This document shows, piece after piece, positions 1-11,483 of a stretch of 64,000 nucleotides of DNA (its first letter is position 1; each line of letters opens with the position of its first letter). The position numbers and the translations under genes were made by a program. This DNA is from Cryoendolithus antarcticus (taxonomy: Eukaryota; Ascomycota; Dothideomycetes; Cladosporiales; Cladosporiaceae). Location of the stretch: the NCBI GenBank assembly GCA_002077065.1, contig NAJO01000038.1:62001-126000 (forward strand), read 5' to 3'. The notes under the pieces are model-generated. The model saw nothing but the letters and a program-made list of their open reading frames with translations. It was not told where the DNA came from and did not search any database.

Positions 1-317
1 CGGGGATATAAGCCCTGTCAAATCTCGGGCCGTCAGGGCTACCGTTTCATCAACGGTTATACCAGGATGAGAGCTTGATGCGAGGCACACCGGAGAACGC
101 ACGTTGGACGTGATTGCCCAGACAACCGAACGTAAGATTTGACGATCGATGATGTCTCTCGTGCGGAGATGGTCTCGACTTCGCCTGGGTAAAAGTTGCT
201 TGCGGCGACTGTGATGCTGTCGCGCGACTGACCTGCCATTCTGCTTCTCTCTTGACATCTGCGCTATCGTTCACGACAATTAAGCCCTCCGACCAGCACA
301 GCGACAAAGGCCGAATC
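1..317. other. left-edge flank of secreted-protein gene
   Basis: No coding region is convincing here. The stretch should contain the promoter and 5' leader of the secreted-protein gene that starts at 318. An in-frame upstream ATG at 252 would put 22 polar residues in front of the signal peptide, so I do not use it. Confidence 0.4.
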
Positions 318-1229
318 ATGCTGTCTCTCTCCGTCAAGTGCGCATCTGCGTTCGCGCTCACACTGTTGACATCAGTCCACGCGCAAACGGCAGTGAGCTC
401 ATCAGCGACACCCACCTCCTCAGGCGGATTCGTGGGCTACAATTTGACCCTCGAAGGTGACGGCGACTCCGCAGTCTACGCGACGGATAACACCAACACG
501 GATCAGATCACAAAGCAGAACGCAGATGTGTTCTTGAACGCCTCCGTCTCCGTAGGCGAGATCCACATCGAAGTCGACAACCTTACAGCCAAGATCAACC
601 TGGACCTACAAGTCCTCAAGCTGCTGCAATTCAACGCCGGCGTAGACCTCTCAATCGACCGCGTCAACCTGCTCATCCAGAACGTCAGCGCCAAAGTCCT
701 GCTGGAAGCCCGCCTCGAGAACGTCCTAGCAATGGTCGACGATGCGCTCAGCTCAATCGACCTAAACCCCGTGATCGCAACCCTGGGCCAAGATCTCGGC
801 ACAATCGTCAACAGTACCACCGGTGCTTTGACCGGCGCAACCGGTTCCTCCAGCAGTACACAAACAAAGCGCTCCTTCGACCTCGATAACAACATCCTCT
901 ACTCCGTCAATAACTACGAAGGCGACGCGCATACGAACCGCATCCTCGCTCAGAACGGCGACATCGTGGAGCAAGAACTCGATAATGACGGCAAAGTCTC
1001 GTCGTCAAGAGTCGTGGGATCGTACAAGTCGGACATGAGCTACAACGGGCATGAGGACAGCTTAGTGAGGGATGGGGAGTTAGTGCAGAGTCTGCAGTAC
1101 GAGTACGCGCCGTTCCATGGCTTGAGCGTGGTGGCGGCTGTGTATCTGGATGATGCGGGGGCTGTGGTGGGAACGCAGGTATTGAGTGAGTTTGAGGCGG
1201 GGGGAAGTAGCACTATTGCGGACTTGTGA
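318..1229 (+). CDS. putative secreted, N-glycosylated protein of unknown function
   Basis: A single-exon protein of 303 residues that I cannot assign to a family. The ATG at 318 is preferred over the in-frame one at 252 because it starts a classical signal peptide: hydrophobic core at residues 5-20 and a likely cleavage after Val-His-Ala at about residue 22. A short Ser/Thr-rich stretch follows. The central part (residues 70-170) is made of alternating hydrophobic segments with no Cys pairs. Several N-x-S/T sequons are visible (NLT, NAS, NVS, NST), in keeping with passage through the secretory pathway. A Lys-Arg pair at residues 184-185, inside TQTKRSFDLD, could be a Kex2 processing site that splits the protein into two parts. 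The C-terminal part is acidic and Ser-rich. It may be a cell-wall or extracellular protein. Secretion is an inference from the sequence and the function is unknown. Confidence 0.75.
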   Translation: MLSLSVKCASAFALTLLTSVHAQTAVSSSATPTSSGGFVGYNLTLEGDGDSAVYATDNTNTDQITKQNADVFLNASVSVGEIHIEVDNLTAKINLDLQVLKLLQFNAGVDLSIDRVNLLIQNVSAKVLLEARLENVLAMVDDALSSIDLNPVIATLGQDLGTIVNSTTGALTGATGSSSSTQTKRSFDLDNNILYSVNNYEGDAHTNRILAQNGDIVEQELDNDGKVSSSRVVGSYKSDMSYNGHEDSLVRDGELVQSLQYEYAPFHGLSVVAAVYLDDAGAVVGTQVLSEFEAGGSSTIADL

Positions 1230-2561
1230 GTCGCGAGTATGGACGAATTGCGCGATTGATCTGCGTATGTCTATTGTCAATCGCCCCTACCTATAGTGCC
1301 GACACTAAGGTTCCGATGCTCACCGTGCTACTCCGACCGCGGTTTCTTGTGTCCGACCTTGATTCCTGGCCCCAAATCAGCCAAGCAATTCGTATGAGCG
1401 TCTGCCCCTGCGACCTGCAGCTTAGTCTGTCAGAGGAGCATGCTTCCTGATGAAGATCGTACTGTTGCTTGATATCCCTGGCGGTCGGCCCCCGGCCTGC
1501 CTGGGATGCATCTGCTAAAGGATCGGGATCAATAAGCCAGACTTGCGCTTTACCGCGGCCGTAACCGTCATGGTAATGTCACCAGCATGCGATGCGTGGG
1601 GATGGCACTTGGATAGATTGACCTTGACTCATGTTGCGAAAGCGAAATGCGGTAACATGTCGTGCATGTCGAGATGTCTCGGTTGCGGGCGGTGCTAAGC
1701 TCAGCCCTGTCGTGCCTACCAAGACGAGGTTGGAGGAGGCTTTGAGGCTTGCAGGTGTACTGTAGAATGGCGCTCTAACTACATATCGTTGACTCGCAGT
1801 CTCGCACATGATCGATCATTTCTGTTATCGTCGTCTAGTATCATCGACGTCGCCACCGACTGCGTACGCATCGAGTCTATGCTCGACCAGCCGCACGGAA
1901 ATGTCGAGTTGATCAAATGGATATGACCTGTTTCAAGGTACTGAGGCTGTAGGCAAATCGGAACGTGCTCCTCCGACGTTCCCTACGCACGTAATGTCAA
2001 CCTGGACCGCGGCGATCATATCGAAAGTGCGGCTGAATCCCCAGTGTCACAGCAAGCGACGCGGTGTAACGTGCGAGCATGTGCTGACGAGGGACAGATG
2101 TAACGCATTAGTTCTCCACGCAGCAACCGGGGCTCGGTTCGAGTGACATCGCCCTGATATCACTTCCCTGCTCATCAGGATGCAGCGCTGGTCTATCTCA
2201 TGCCATCTGCGCACAGTAAGTACCAACGTGCTGCGGACGAGTCATGCCTTGCATGAAAGCAAACAACACATCGGCGACTTCTTCTCAGAGGCTCGGACAC
2301 TTATGGCTATAGGGATCTCCAGCTCCCCGGGGAGGGCGATCGCTGTTGGCGAAGGATTAAGGCTGAACCGGTAACCGACCTGCAATTCAAGCTATGCCGT
2401 GGACCGGTCCAATCCACTACATGACCAAGGCTGCATGCCAAGCAGCGCTTGATGAGCCACTATTCCTAGCTAAGTCCAGTATCGCCGACTGCCACTGAGT
2501 CTAGATCTATAAGGCGTTCTACGACGGATGCCAGAACGAATACAGACGACCTAGACGAGCC
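1230..2561. other. intergenic, no gene seen
   Basis: This 1.3-kb stretch separates the secreted-protein gene from the Zn2Cys6 gene. Open frames are short (under 80 codons), overlap on both strands and resemble nothing. It presumably holds the 3' end of the first gene and the promoter of the second. I see no RNA gene. Confidence 0.4.
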
Positions 2562-4073
2562 ATGTCTCCGCCTCCCGATAACGTTCGTAGACGGAGAAGC
2601 ACTCGACGATCCACCACCGGCTGCTGGACATGCAGGACGCGGCGAATCAAGTGTGACGAGATCAAGCCTAAATGCTCAAGATGCACATACAGCGGCATGC
2701 GATGTACTTGGCCTGACTTCACCAACTCCCGGGAAAGCTCAAGTCAGCAAGATGACTTCGCGGAGATCGTGGCACTGGCGACCGTTGGCATCGCGCAGCA
2801 CCCAATCCCGTCATATGGATCAGGAGACCCAGCTCAGCGACATGCTCTGCACTACTACCACACCACCGCACTCGTGGACCTCAGCGGGCTCATCCCGGTG
2901 GGATTCTGGGATCGAGTCGTCCCACAGCGATGTCATTCAGAGCGTGTTGTGCGACATGCAGTGACGGCGCTCAGTCAAGCACACCTCGACTTTGTCGTGC
3001 AGACCCGCAGAGGGCCGGAGGAAAGGGAGCACCCAGAGCCATCAGCTCAAGGTCTTGAGGCTTATTCCAAAGCCAGTAAAGCACTGCGGCGGTACATTGA
3101 AGGCGAAAAAATGCCATCGCATGAGGCCGTGCTTACCTGCTGCCTCATCTTTAACGCCATTGAGAAGATCCATGGTCGGCCAGATGCTGCGCTACTGCAC
3201 ATGGAGAATGGACTCGCAATACTGAACGCCTGGCAGAGGGATAGCAGCCGTGCACGACTAGGTGCTGTTGAGCATCTCACTGAGATCTTGATTCTATTTG
3301 GCCGTCTTGATGCCGGGGCTAGCATTTGCAACACCGAGCGGAAGCCTAGACTTGCTGCTAAATGTACTGAGACGATGGCCGGGCGCGACTCTCGAGACCA
3401 CACTGACCGCGTCGTAACCCTGCAGGATGTGCGCCGGAATTACACGCGGCGCATCCCATACGGCGTGGATCTCTGGATTTTCATCGCCGCATCGGGACCG
3501 TATCGAAACACTTCCCTCGACCTTATACCTTCGAACCTTCGAAAGGGCAAGAAGCGCCTCGAACTGGAGCATGAAGGCATCCACGGGGAACTCGAGTCGT
3601 TGCTCGAACAGTACGAAGCGAGTAGAGAGTCACAGAACGATATACCTGGCTCCGAGCAACACAACATCATGACGGTCCTTCGCATGTCGCAACTCCACTC
3701 GCTCCTCAACAGAAAACTCTTGAGTGAGCTGCATCTCGATCTCAAGCGACCAGCTCGCCTTCGACCGTGGGATGACCGGCCGGAAGAGTTCCTGGAGTTG
3801 GGGAGAACAGTGATAGAGCGCCGGCGACAGTGGAAATCGTCGCAATTGCTCGACAAATCGCCTGACTTTTCTCCAGAGGTAGCCATCACGGGCGGGCTCT
3901 TGTTTCTTGCGCACCGCACTACATCGCCCCAGGTCCGAGCCGAGGCCGTCGAGCTGGCGAGACAGTCAGCTATTCAAGACGGGCTGGGAGATGCGACATC
4001 TACGCTGATCGACTGGCTGACGGCGCCGGATGAACGAGGACCAATCTTGCTGTTTGAGAGCCCTGGCCATTGA
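2562..4073 (+). CDS. Zn2Cys6 (fungal binuclear cluster) transcription factor
   Basis: A single-exon protein of 503 residues. The DNA-binding domain sits near the N terminus: six cysteines at residues 21, 24, 31, 38, 41 and 48 in exact C-x2-C-x6-C-x6-C-x2-C-x6-C spacing, preceded by an Arg-rich stretch at residues 8-16. The rest matches the layout of the fungal-specific regulatory domain (Fungal_trans_2 type): a helical segment with LIPVGFWDRVVPQ at about residues 110-125, a conserved-looking VRHAVTALSQAHLDF block, and a Leu-rich C terminus. It is a nuclear, sequence-specific regulator, with no target inferable from the sequence. The neighbours are a secreted protein and a HET gene, so there is no biosynthetic cluster that it would obviously control. 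The ATG at 2562 is the first in frame and lies close before the zinc cluster, as usual for the family. Confidence 0.9.
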   Translation: MSPPPDNVRRRRSTRRSTTGCWTCRTRRIKCDEIKPKCSRCTYSGMRCTWPDFTNSRESSSQQDDFAEIVALATVGIAQHPIPSYGSGDPAQRHALHYYHTTALVDLSGLIPVGFWDRVVPQRCHSERVVRHAVTALSQAHLDFVVQTRRGPEEREHPEPSAQGLEAYSKASKALRRYIEGEKMPSHEAVLTCCLIFNAIEKIHGRPDAALLHMENGLAILNAWQRDSSRARLGAVEHLTEILILFGRLDAGASICNTERKPRLAAKCTETMAGRDSRDHTDRVVTLQDVRRNYTRRIPYGVDLWIFIAASGPYRNTSLDLIPSNLRKGKKRLELEHEGIHGELESLLEQYEASRESQNDIPGSEQHNIMTVLRMSQLHSLLNRKLLSELHLDLKRPARLRPWDDRPEEFLELGRTVIERRRQWKSSQLLDKSPDFSPEVAITGGLLFLAHRTTSPQVRAEAVELARQSAIQDGLGDATSTLIDWLTAPDERGPILLFESPGH

Positions 4074-4670
4074 GGAGTTCATATGGCGTTCTGCGTCTAC
4101 TGGCTTGGAGACTCGACGGGCAATGGAGCATCTGCGATGCTGAGAGCATCGTCATCGCTGACCATGGAGTGATGCCTTGATTGATCAGGCGGAAGAGGAA
4201 ATTCGGTCGGTCTGCAGACATACACCCAGGCACCAGAAAGGCGATGAGTCACGGCAGTGATACGCCCGAGTGCCACGATGAAGTCAATAAGCAACTGGAT
4301 ATGAGTGCCAAAGATAGTTCCCCTTGAATACGAGTCCATGAAAGCAACGTCTGATTAGACGCAATCGATAGGTGGCCGGGGTCCGCGACCTGTAGAGTGT
4401 CTTTGCATAAGACTGGGGTTCGTCTGTTCCAGAAGATCTCTACAGCTACTTCGACCGAAGGAGTGTAGCATCTTACCCATTTTGAAGCCTGGAAGGATGA
4501 CCTAGTCTCCGTTCGTGAAATCTGGATAGTGGCAGAAGCTGACCAGATGCACGAGTAGCGTGTCGGCCTGCTACATTTACCGTCGGCCGTTGTCCTTTCA
4601 CGCTCGCCTGGTCGACATTAGCTGTAGAGTGGGTATATTAGCTTCAGCAAGAAGTCGCTCTACGCATTCG
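4074..4670. other. intergenic between convergent genes
   Basis: This 0.6-kb stretch lies between the 3' ends of the Zn2Cys6 gene (+) and the HET gene (-). Only short overlapping frames are present. It is expected to hold both 3' untranslated regions. Confidence 0.4.
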
Positions 4671-6817
4671 TCACGCTAGGATCCACTGCGTCTCTTCCAC
4701 TTCTCCACGCTCGAGCATGTCTAAAGCCTCACCGTACATCAAGCCCATAACATATGCTTCACCAACGAACAACGTCTGCTGGTTCACCTGACGCAGGAGA
4801 TACGGTGTCGGACGAAAGAAGAACACGACTAGCTTATCCCCGACTTGCATGTTAGCACTTCCTAACCCGATTCTTCCACCCTTTGTAGCGAAGAACCGGC
4901 GCTGACAGCTCATCTGTTGCAGGCATTGAGTGAAGCGCAAAGTATCAGCGTCCATGTTGGCAGGCGATATCGTAGTTCCTGCATGTAGAGTCGCCTGTAG
5001 GAACTGTCGAAAACGTAGGTATCGCCCTGCGATATCCACATGCGCTTCTCTGTCATACCAGGCTTCGTCACTGATTGTCGTGCTGGTTGTTATTCTATTG
5101 GCCGTGATGGTACGAGCGTAGATGTCGAACCCCGAGCTGCCCTCAGGAAGAGTCTCTCGAGCCAGTTGGACACATTGTCTGTCCCACTCATGTGTCTGTT
5201 GTACACTGTTGAAAGTCAGAAAGTGGATCGACTCCGCTGCCGGATTGCATTCTATCACAGCAGTCACCACATCCAGCGACATACCACTAGCGCGGATGGC
5301 ATTGCTACGCTCCACTGGTTGCAGGCTCCGTGGATTGCCTGTGTTATAGAAGCCAGTGTAACCATGTTTTGCGGTCAACAGGTTGACCATCACGCGCCCA
5401 AAACCAAGGCCGTGTCTCGGGATTGCCCATTTGCCTTTCTCAGTGAATCCTGCGCAAGGCATGTTCGCTGCCTTATTGTATTCTCGGTCTGCATTCCGAC
5501 CAAACAATCTCGAGCCTATCGCGGAAGTGATCTCGCGGGAGGAGAAGTCTGGACACCAAGACGGTAATCCCTGAAGCCTGCCTCGAGTAGCGACATGGTT
5601 CAGTAAGCATTCCCGTGGCTCATGCTGTATGTAGTGACGTCCAAAGATGGAGAAGACCTGGCTGGCTGGCATCGAAGAACTCAGTGCAAGCTTCCGTATC
5701 GTCGCGCGGTCCATCATGGCAAGCATACCAATCACCATGTCTTGGGGCTTGGTGGCTTCCCGTCGCCTTGTAGCCAAGAGTAACGTATCGAGAGGTACTG
5801 TCCAACCAAACGTATTAGTTCGACACATTCGTATCTCGAGAAGACCGCGAATAGCATGCAGATCCTCCATAACTTCAACCGCTTGCCTTGATTTCAGCCA
5901 TTCGCTCAACTCTAGTCGCTCAATGGCGGAAACGAAGTTCTCCATCAGAGTCCATTCCACACGGTGACTACCATACAGGATTTCCGCTTTTGGCGGCTTG
6001 TACGCAAGATTTCCCCGTCCCTGGAGGCGAGCCCCTCGGCCACACTAAGCTCTTGCAGTGTCCACAGTCTCCGCCAATATGACAGCATCAAGAGCTGTGA
6101 CGTTGTCTGCCAGAAGGGATCGGAGGGCTGAGGCAGCCCTACATTGCTGAATGTAGCTGATAGCCATACATCAAATGCCTGTCGATCTTTGGGCCTAGAT
6201 CTATCGTGCAAGACGCCCAATTTAACGTTCACTTCGGGAAGATTGCTGATCCATTCGCTCTGTGCAGAGCTGGCATCGCCCAGCCACACCCAGACTTGCT
6301 CGGCAGTAAAAAAAATGTCACGCATTCTGGGGATCTGAACGTCTTTGTCTGCATCTGAATGCTGCGCGATACAAATAGCATCGATCCATAGGAAGTGGTT
6401 ACACTTTTGTCTCCGCATCTGTAGAAGGAAGTCTCTCAGGTTTGCCGTGATCCATATATTGCCGTTGCGGTCCGGCTCTGCGTCAATGATCGGTTGTTTG
6501 TCCTTATCCAGCTTATTCGCTACAGTCGCGAGCCACAGAGGATAACGCCCGGGTTCCTTGCCCCAGGTATAGGAAAGCGCGGTATAGCCGAAAGAGCCGG
6601 TCATAGCCATCTTGACATGATATCCTGTGTCGAGCAAAACGGCCCCGATGAACGCGTTGGGGAGATCCTGTAAAGGAAAGGTACCTCCAAATCTCGTAGT
6701 GAGAAGCCTGCCGGACAGCGCTTCACCTTCATCGTTAAGATCCAGATGGAACAACCGGAACAGCCTTGAATCCGGAGCATCATATACGAAGCTCTTCGTA
6801 GCGTCCTGCACCTCCAT
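4671..6817 (-). CDS. HET-domain (heterokaryon incompatibility) protein, frame broken near 5960-6010
   Basis: HET-domain proteins trigger incompatibility or NLR-like cell death in filamentous ascomycetes. The N-terminal part (6817 down to about 5990) carries the three family blocks in order: YTALSYTWG near residue 78, FLWIDAICIAQ near residue 145 with the VWVWLGDA strand after it, and YWRRLWTLQEL near residue 245. The C-terminal part (about 5990 to 4671) continues in another frame with AEILYGSHRVEW, which is what normally follows the WTLQE block, and then with LLLATRRREATKPQDMVIGML, the family's ATxPRDxVYxLLG-like region. No ordinary intron explains the switch. A 17-nt GT..AG would be too short, and a 92-nt alternative would delete the conserved block. 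A one-base loss in the GGGG/AAA runs near 6005-6010 would restore the frame. The gene is therefore a pseudogene, a recently broken allele or a sequencing error. About 715 residues would be encoded if intact. Confidence 0.75.
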
Positions 6818-7512
6818 GACGGGTCACCACTACTACACCCTTCTATAGACTCCAGTCTTGTTCCGGGAAGGCCTGAATTTGGGTACAAGGGTACAGCAAA
6901 GCTTACCGCTGTCAACGGTACTTCTGCGTTTTGCCCTTTTACTTGCTGCTTCCCGAAAGGTAAATCACTTCTGACTGCCTCTACACATTCCTTTCTAATT
7001 TGTCACTCTGCCGTATGTGGCCTGTGGTGTGGCTGATGTTCAAGATCCGAGGTGGTGCGAACCCGCAAGCCGCGACATCAGGCGTCGTCAGCTCGAAGCT
7101 ACACGTGGGAATACGTACCACACCTCACAGGTGCGGAGCATGAGCATGCTGACATTCCAGTACTCATTCAATGTGTTGCTTATTTGGGATAAGACATCGG
7201 CATCTCGGATGGAAAGGTTACTGTCATTGCTCCTTGACTTCACAACTATTCGCGCAGCCGATGTCATGCTGCGGGCCTTGCACACGTTGGGCGTAAGGGT
7301 CATGCTAACACGAGCACGACCATTTTGATGGCTATGCGACCGATGGGATATCTGCAAGACACTCACACCGGCTTCACTACTTAGACTACTCTCATCATCC
7401 TGCTGCCTTGACTGAAGCTAAGGACCAGAGAGATCACCACCTACGACTCAGCCAAGCAATTCCCTTCACACTCGACTCGGCATCACTCCTACGGTATTCA
7501 TAGCCCACAGCA
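6818..7512. other. divergent intergenic region
   Basis: This 0.7-kb stretch lies between the starts of the HET gene (-) and the small membrane-protein gene (+). It should contain both promoters. The open frames present are short and antisense to each other, and I support none of them. Confidence 0.4.
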
Positions 7513-7818
7513 ATGCCTCTCAGTGCCAGCGCAACAGTAGCAGTCGTCATCGTCGCGGCCGCCTTCGGCGTAGCATGCGCCTACGCAGTCGGCCACCACT
7601 ACTACACATCTGCGCATGACCCGACTCGTCCCACAGGCGATTTCCGAGTCGAAGGCGAGCAGAGTCAGGCGAGCTATATGCAGCGCGTCCGGCAGAGGGA
7701 GCGGGAGATGATGGCGCGGCGGAGTGGCGTTGGGAGGGAGTATGGTCGTGGGATGCCGAAGGGTCCAAGGGTGGATGTGGAGACGGGGAGTGGCAGCTGG
7801 GACTCGAGCCGGGTTTGA
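7513..7818 (+). CDS. small single-pass membrane protein, unknown function
   Basis: A 101-residue, single-exon protein. Residues 5-27 form one hydrophobic helix (VAVVIVAAAFGVACAYAVG), followed by HHYYTS and a soluble tail. The tail has a highly charged Arg/Glu segment (QRVRQREREMMARR, about residues 56-70) that could form a short amphipathic helix, then a Gly/Ser-rich end. The topology suggests an N-terminal signal anchor in the ER or the mitochondrial inner membrane, and the sequence cannot decide which. I do not recognise a family. Support for it being real comes from the clean ATG, the sharply bounded hydrophobic segment and the lack of any competing gene; the size keeps confidence moderate. 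Confidence 0.6.
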   Translation: MPLSASATVAVVIVAAAFGVACAYAVGHHYYTSAHDPTRPTGDFRVEGEQSQASYMQRVRQREREMMARRSGVGREYGRGMPKGPRVDVETGSGSWDSSRV

Positions 7819-8502
7819 GGATGAATGGCGCAGTTCGGGAACGTGGCGAACGTGCGTCCTCGAGCAGGCTCAGGAATGAGTGAGGTGTTTGGCAACCTCG
7901 GTATCGGCTGCTTTGTGGACGATTATCAAGACGTATCGTCAGAAGAGTCGAGGAAGGCGTTCGAATTCAATTCCCTGGCCGGGAGGCAGGGTTCGGACGT
8001 CCATTGATCGAGTCAACCGCACATTCACCCAGAGATGGCACAAGCCTGATATGCTCGGAGCTGTCAGCCGCCGAAATCGAGCAACATGCGTGCTTTCCAA
8101 CGAGAGGGAAAGCCTGCTAGTCAGCCACTCACCAGCCGGAGCCACGTTCGCGCCGTCGATTTCAACGGAGTCCTCTGCCCGAGGCTTCCTCCGTTGGGTG
8201 GCACAGCATGTCTGGGCGAGACGACAGGTGCAATGCAGCAAAGATTGAGTCGGAAAAGGGCATCGTTGCCAGAAAGCGCTGTCCAGGCCGTGGCTCCAGA
8301 GTCTCGATAGTGCCTGGCGCACGGTAGTCAGCAGTACAGCGACAGCTAGCGATGATCGGTGAGAACAGAGGCTGAAGAAGTCTTTCAATGCAAGAACTCC
8401 AAACCTGCTTCATTGTGATCTGGATCAGCTTGTCACAAGTATTGATTTATCTTCTCACAAAAGGTCGCTGCACCAATGCCACTACGAGCATTTCCCTCAC
8501 TT
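7819..8502. other. intergenic, convergent
   Basis: This 0.7-kb stretch lies between the 3' ends of the small membrane-protein gene (+) and SEC24 (-). Several overlapping open frames of 60-150 codons occur on both strands with no recognisable motif, so I treat them as chance. Confidence 0.4.
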
Positions 8503-11483
8503 CTAAGTGACGACCTTCTCCCTCAGCACGCCCAGGAACTGAGCACCACTAACACCCTGATCAGCCCGATCCTCCACAAGGAGCGTCTGCGCCCAGAGTC
8601 TCAAGCTCGGCTCGCCGTCCTCCCTGATCAAGTACAGTGGTGGTACAATAACGCTTCCGCAACCCTTGCCTCTGTGATCCCGAGATTTCTCAACCACAGC
8701 CCTTACACGCTCGTTCATTTCCGAGTCTAGCATTGGGAGACTCGTCTTGCCTTGCTTAAGCGCGTTCTTGTCCCCAGTGCCAAACACGTCGTTGATAAGT
8801 GCAGGCACAGCATCGCGACCAAGCCAGAGGAATTGCGTCTGTCCGTCATCGAGCAGGTAGAGACCATATGGCACAAGGTTGCCGGATGTAAGGTTCAGAG
8901 CTGGCGGCATGACGATAGCGCCGTGGTCGGGATGTGGCAAGCCGGCGTCGTCGGGCATGTCGTGCAAGCTATAGAGCCGCGGGTAGATGTACTGCATTAG
9001 CAGGGGAAGCGGGAGAGTGGAAAGAAGGCAGAGGGCGGCGGAGCGGAGGTCGGTGGGTATTTGAGCGGATTTGCGGAGGCCGAGCTGGGAGGTTGTCAGT
9101 ATCTGAGTGAGTCAAGGATAAGAATGGTTACTCACGTTCTTCATGAGACCGAGGAACAGCATTGGCATGCCTCGCAGATTACCCGGGAACTGTAGTCCGC
9201 CTCCACCCATGTTGCCACCACCAAGTTCTTTTCGGTAAGTCTGAAGAAGCTCGATCATCTTAGCTTGCACAGCGTCGCGTGCTGCGTCCAAGCCTGAGCT
9301 CAGTGCTCGCTCAACCGCCTTGTGTGCAAAGTATGCCGTGATCGCCTGCTGGTCAGCAGAGGCGTATACCTCAGCGAGGTTTTGTGTCGTGGGGATCGAC
9401 AAGGTCAACACTCGGATTCTTCGCTCGCCGTTGCAGGTCGTGTGTAGCACACCCACTTGTAAGCAAGCGAACGCTTTCGTGACGGACTCATCGATTGCGA
9501 TCTCGACCACATACGCCTGATCACGAGGCATAGCAGGGAACGCGCAAAGATCTGACGAGCGGTTGAAGAAGTTGCCGTAGAAGGCACTTGGCCGCAAGCC
9601 AGTCGTCGTGCGCACGCGGAGCACTGCCTCGAGCCCGATTTCAGCACTTAGGTAGTCACTAAATTCGGTCGCGAACTTCATCGCATCCTCCGTTCGTGCA
9701 GCATTCCAAGCAGGGTAGAAGTAGGTCTGACCACCAGTGTACCGCGGCAAGTTGCTCAGTGATGCGACATCCTGGTACTGCGCGGAAAACAAGAACATGT
9801 CGATCGAGACCTGCGTCTTACTGCACTCGACGGCAAAGCTCTTATAGAAACTGTTCTGTGTCTGCAAGAGTGCGTTCTCTTTCGACGTTCCGAGGAGCTT
9901 CTTGTCTTCCCGCATATCGAGCTTACCAAAGCCGGTATTGGGGAGTGAAGCAGAGAGCACGACCATCTTGCCGCCGACGTGCGAGATGAGCTTGTGGCCA
10001 GCTCTGAGCGCGGAGCCCATGGCTGAGCCAGAGTTCTGAGTGCTTGCGAACATGCCCTGTAGTCTGCCCAGGAACGTTTCGATGTTTGAGCGTGCTTCGC
10101 TGAGGTTGACCAACAGGTCATCGGGTGTTGGCAAGAATGGCTCATCAAGATCACTGACGACGAGCATTCGCGAGTCGCTCGATTCGCTCTCGTCCCTGGG
10201 AATCTGGAAGTAGTGCAGCGAGCTATCCACAGCCATAAAACCAAGCCGCGTCCGTCGGTCAGTGTTCGGTATGCGGTCGAGGCTCTCGAGTATGCATCGA
10301 GCTGATGTCGCAAGCAAGCCGCTCGTCACGCCCGCGTAGCTCACATCAAACAGGAACAGGTAAATCAGTGGCTGTGGCGCTCGCACCATGTACTCCTGAG
10401 GTGCAACGAACTCGCTGACTGCGTAGTTCAACTCTGGTCTTTGCCAGCGGTCGACACTCTGCTGCTTAGCACCGTCCCAGTCAAAGCTCTGAGGTACGTC
10501 GTTTGTAAGGTTGCACATGTTGCAGCGCCACCTATGTGAGTGGTCTAGAAAGCTGGCAAACGGGTTGATGTAGGTCCTGCATCTTCGGCAGCGGGCAATG
10601 ACCTGATCGTACTGCACCGGGACGTCGTCTTCGGCATCGTGTAATGTGGCATATGGCTGAATGATCAGTGCGAAAGGAAGCTTGCTTTTCTTGAGAAGCG
10701 AGGAGGTTGTCGGCATAGCATTTAGCGTTGATCGGACGTACTTCGGGGGACAGTTGGCATGTGGTGACGGCGTAACAGAGGACTATGTCTGGAGTCAGTC
10801 ATCAATTCGCATGTCTCAGCACTAAGATCTCAGCTCACATTCGGCGGCAGTATTGTAGGTGGCGGCGGCAGGTCTAGGTCGCTGACATGGAATGGCGCGC
10901 CCTGTGCGCTAATGTCCACCGGTATAAGCGGGTTGAGTCTCTGTGCTGGTGCAAGGCCGCCTTGAAGTCCAGGCTGCTGAGCTGCTGGCAATGGCTGCGC
11001 TCCCACGCCCATTTGACCGAATTGCTGCGTCACTCCTGCGACTCCAGGTGTCTGTACGGGATAGCCCTGTTGTGGTGCCTCATATGCTGGCTGTGGTTGC
11101 CCGTACTGTGGCTGTCCGTAACCCGGTGGCTGTGCAATTGGCGGTGCATTTGGATCTGCGGAGCCTGGCGCGCCGTATGGCACTGGTTGACCAGCAACAT
11201 ATGACCCTGGCTGCCCGTATGATGCCGCTCCCGCAGGCGCTGCCCCGTACCCCGCTGCTCCGCCATATCCTACAGCAGCAGGGGGCTGACCGCCAGCGGC
11301 GCCTAGTCCGCCTGGCGCTGCGTTGCCGCCTGCGCCGAATTCGTACGCTTGACCAGCGTAGGCTCGCTTCTTCTTGCCTCCTACGGGCACTGCTGTGGTT
11401 GCCGTGCTCTCGGAGTACCCTTCATCGGGTTGCCCTTCAGCAGCCCATTGCTGCTGCCCATCGTCTTGATACGGCGTTGCCAT
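8503..11483 (-). CDS. SEC24: Sec24, cargo-binding subunit of the COPII coat
   Basis: Sec24 pairs with Sec23 on Sar1-GTP at ER exit sites and selects cargo. Three exons, 11483-10839, 10782-9136 and 9084-8503, joined by introns of 56 and 51 nt with GTGAG donors, give 957 residues; yeast Sec24 is about 926. The N terminus (about residues 1-200) is a disordered Gly/Pro/Gln/Tyr-rich region. Across the first junction the protein reads [18 protein letters not shown], a hallmark Sec24 stretch. The zinc finger follows at about residues 279-306, with CRRC and CNMC pairs. The trunk domain starts at about residue 355 with [14 protein letters not shown], then come the beta-sandwich and helical domains ([16 protein letters not shown]). 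The last exon carries the gelsolin-like domain ([26 protein letters not shown]). All key elements are present. A housekeeping gene, convergent with the small membrane-protein gene. Confidence 0.96.

Noticed and set aside
2060..2150. tRNA-like GGTTCGAGT segment
   Set aside because: No matching acceptor stem or anticodon arm at the right spacing on either strand.
5952..6020. 17-nt, 36-nt or 92-nt GT..AG introns to rescue the HET gene
   Set aside because: The 17- and 36-nt options are below workable intron size, and the 36-nt one does not change frame. The 92-nt option would delete sequence that matches the family's conserved block, so a frame break is simpler.
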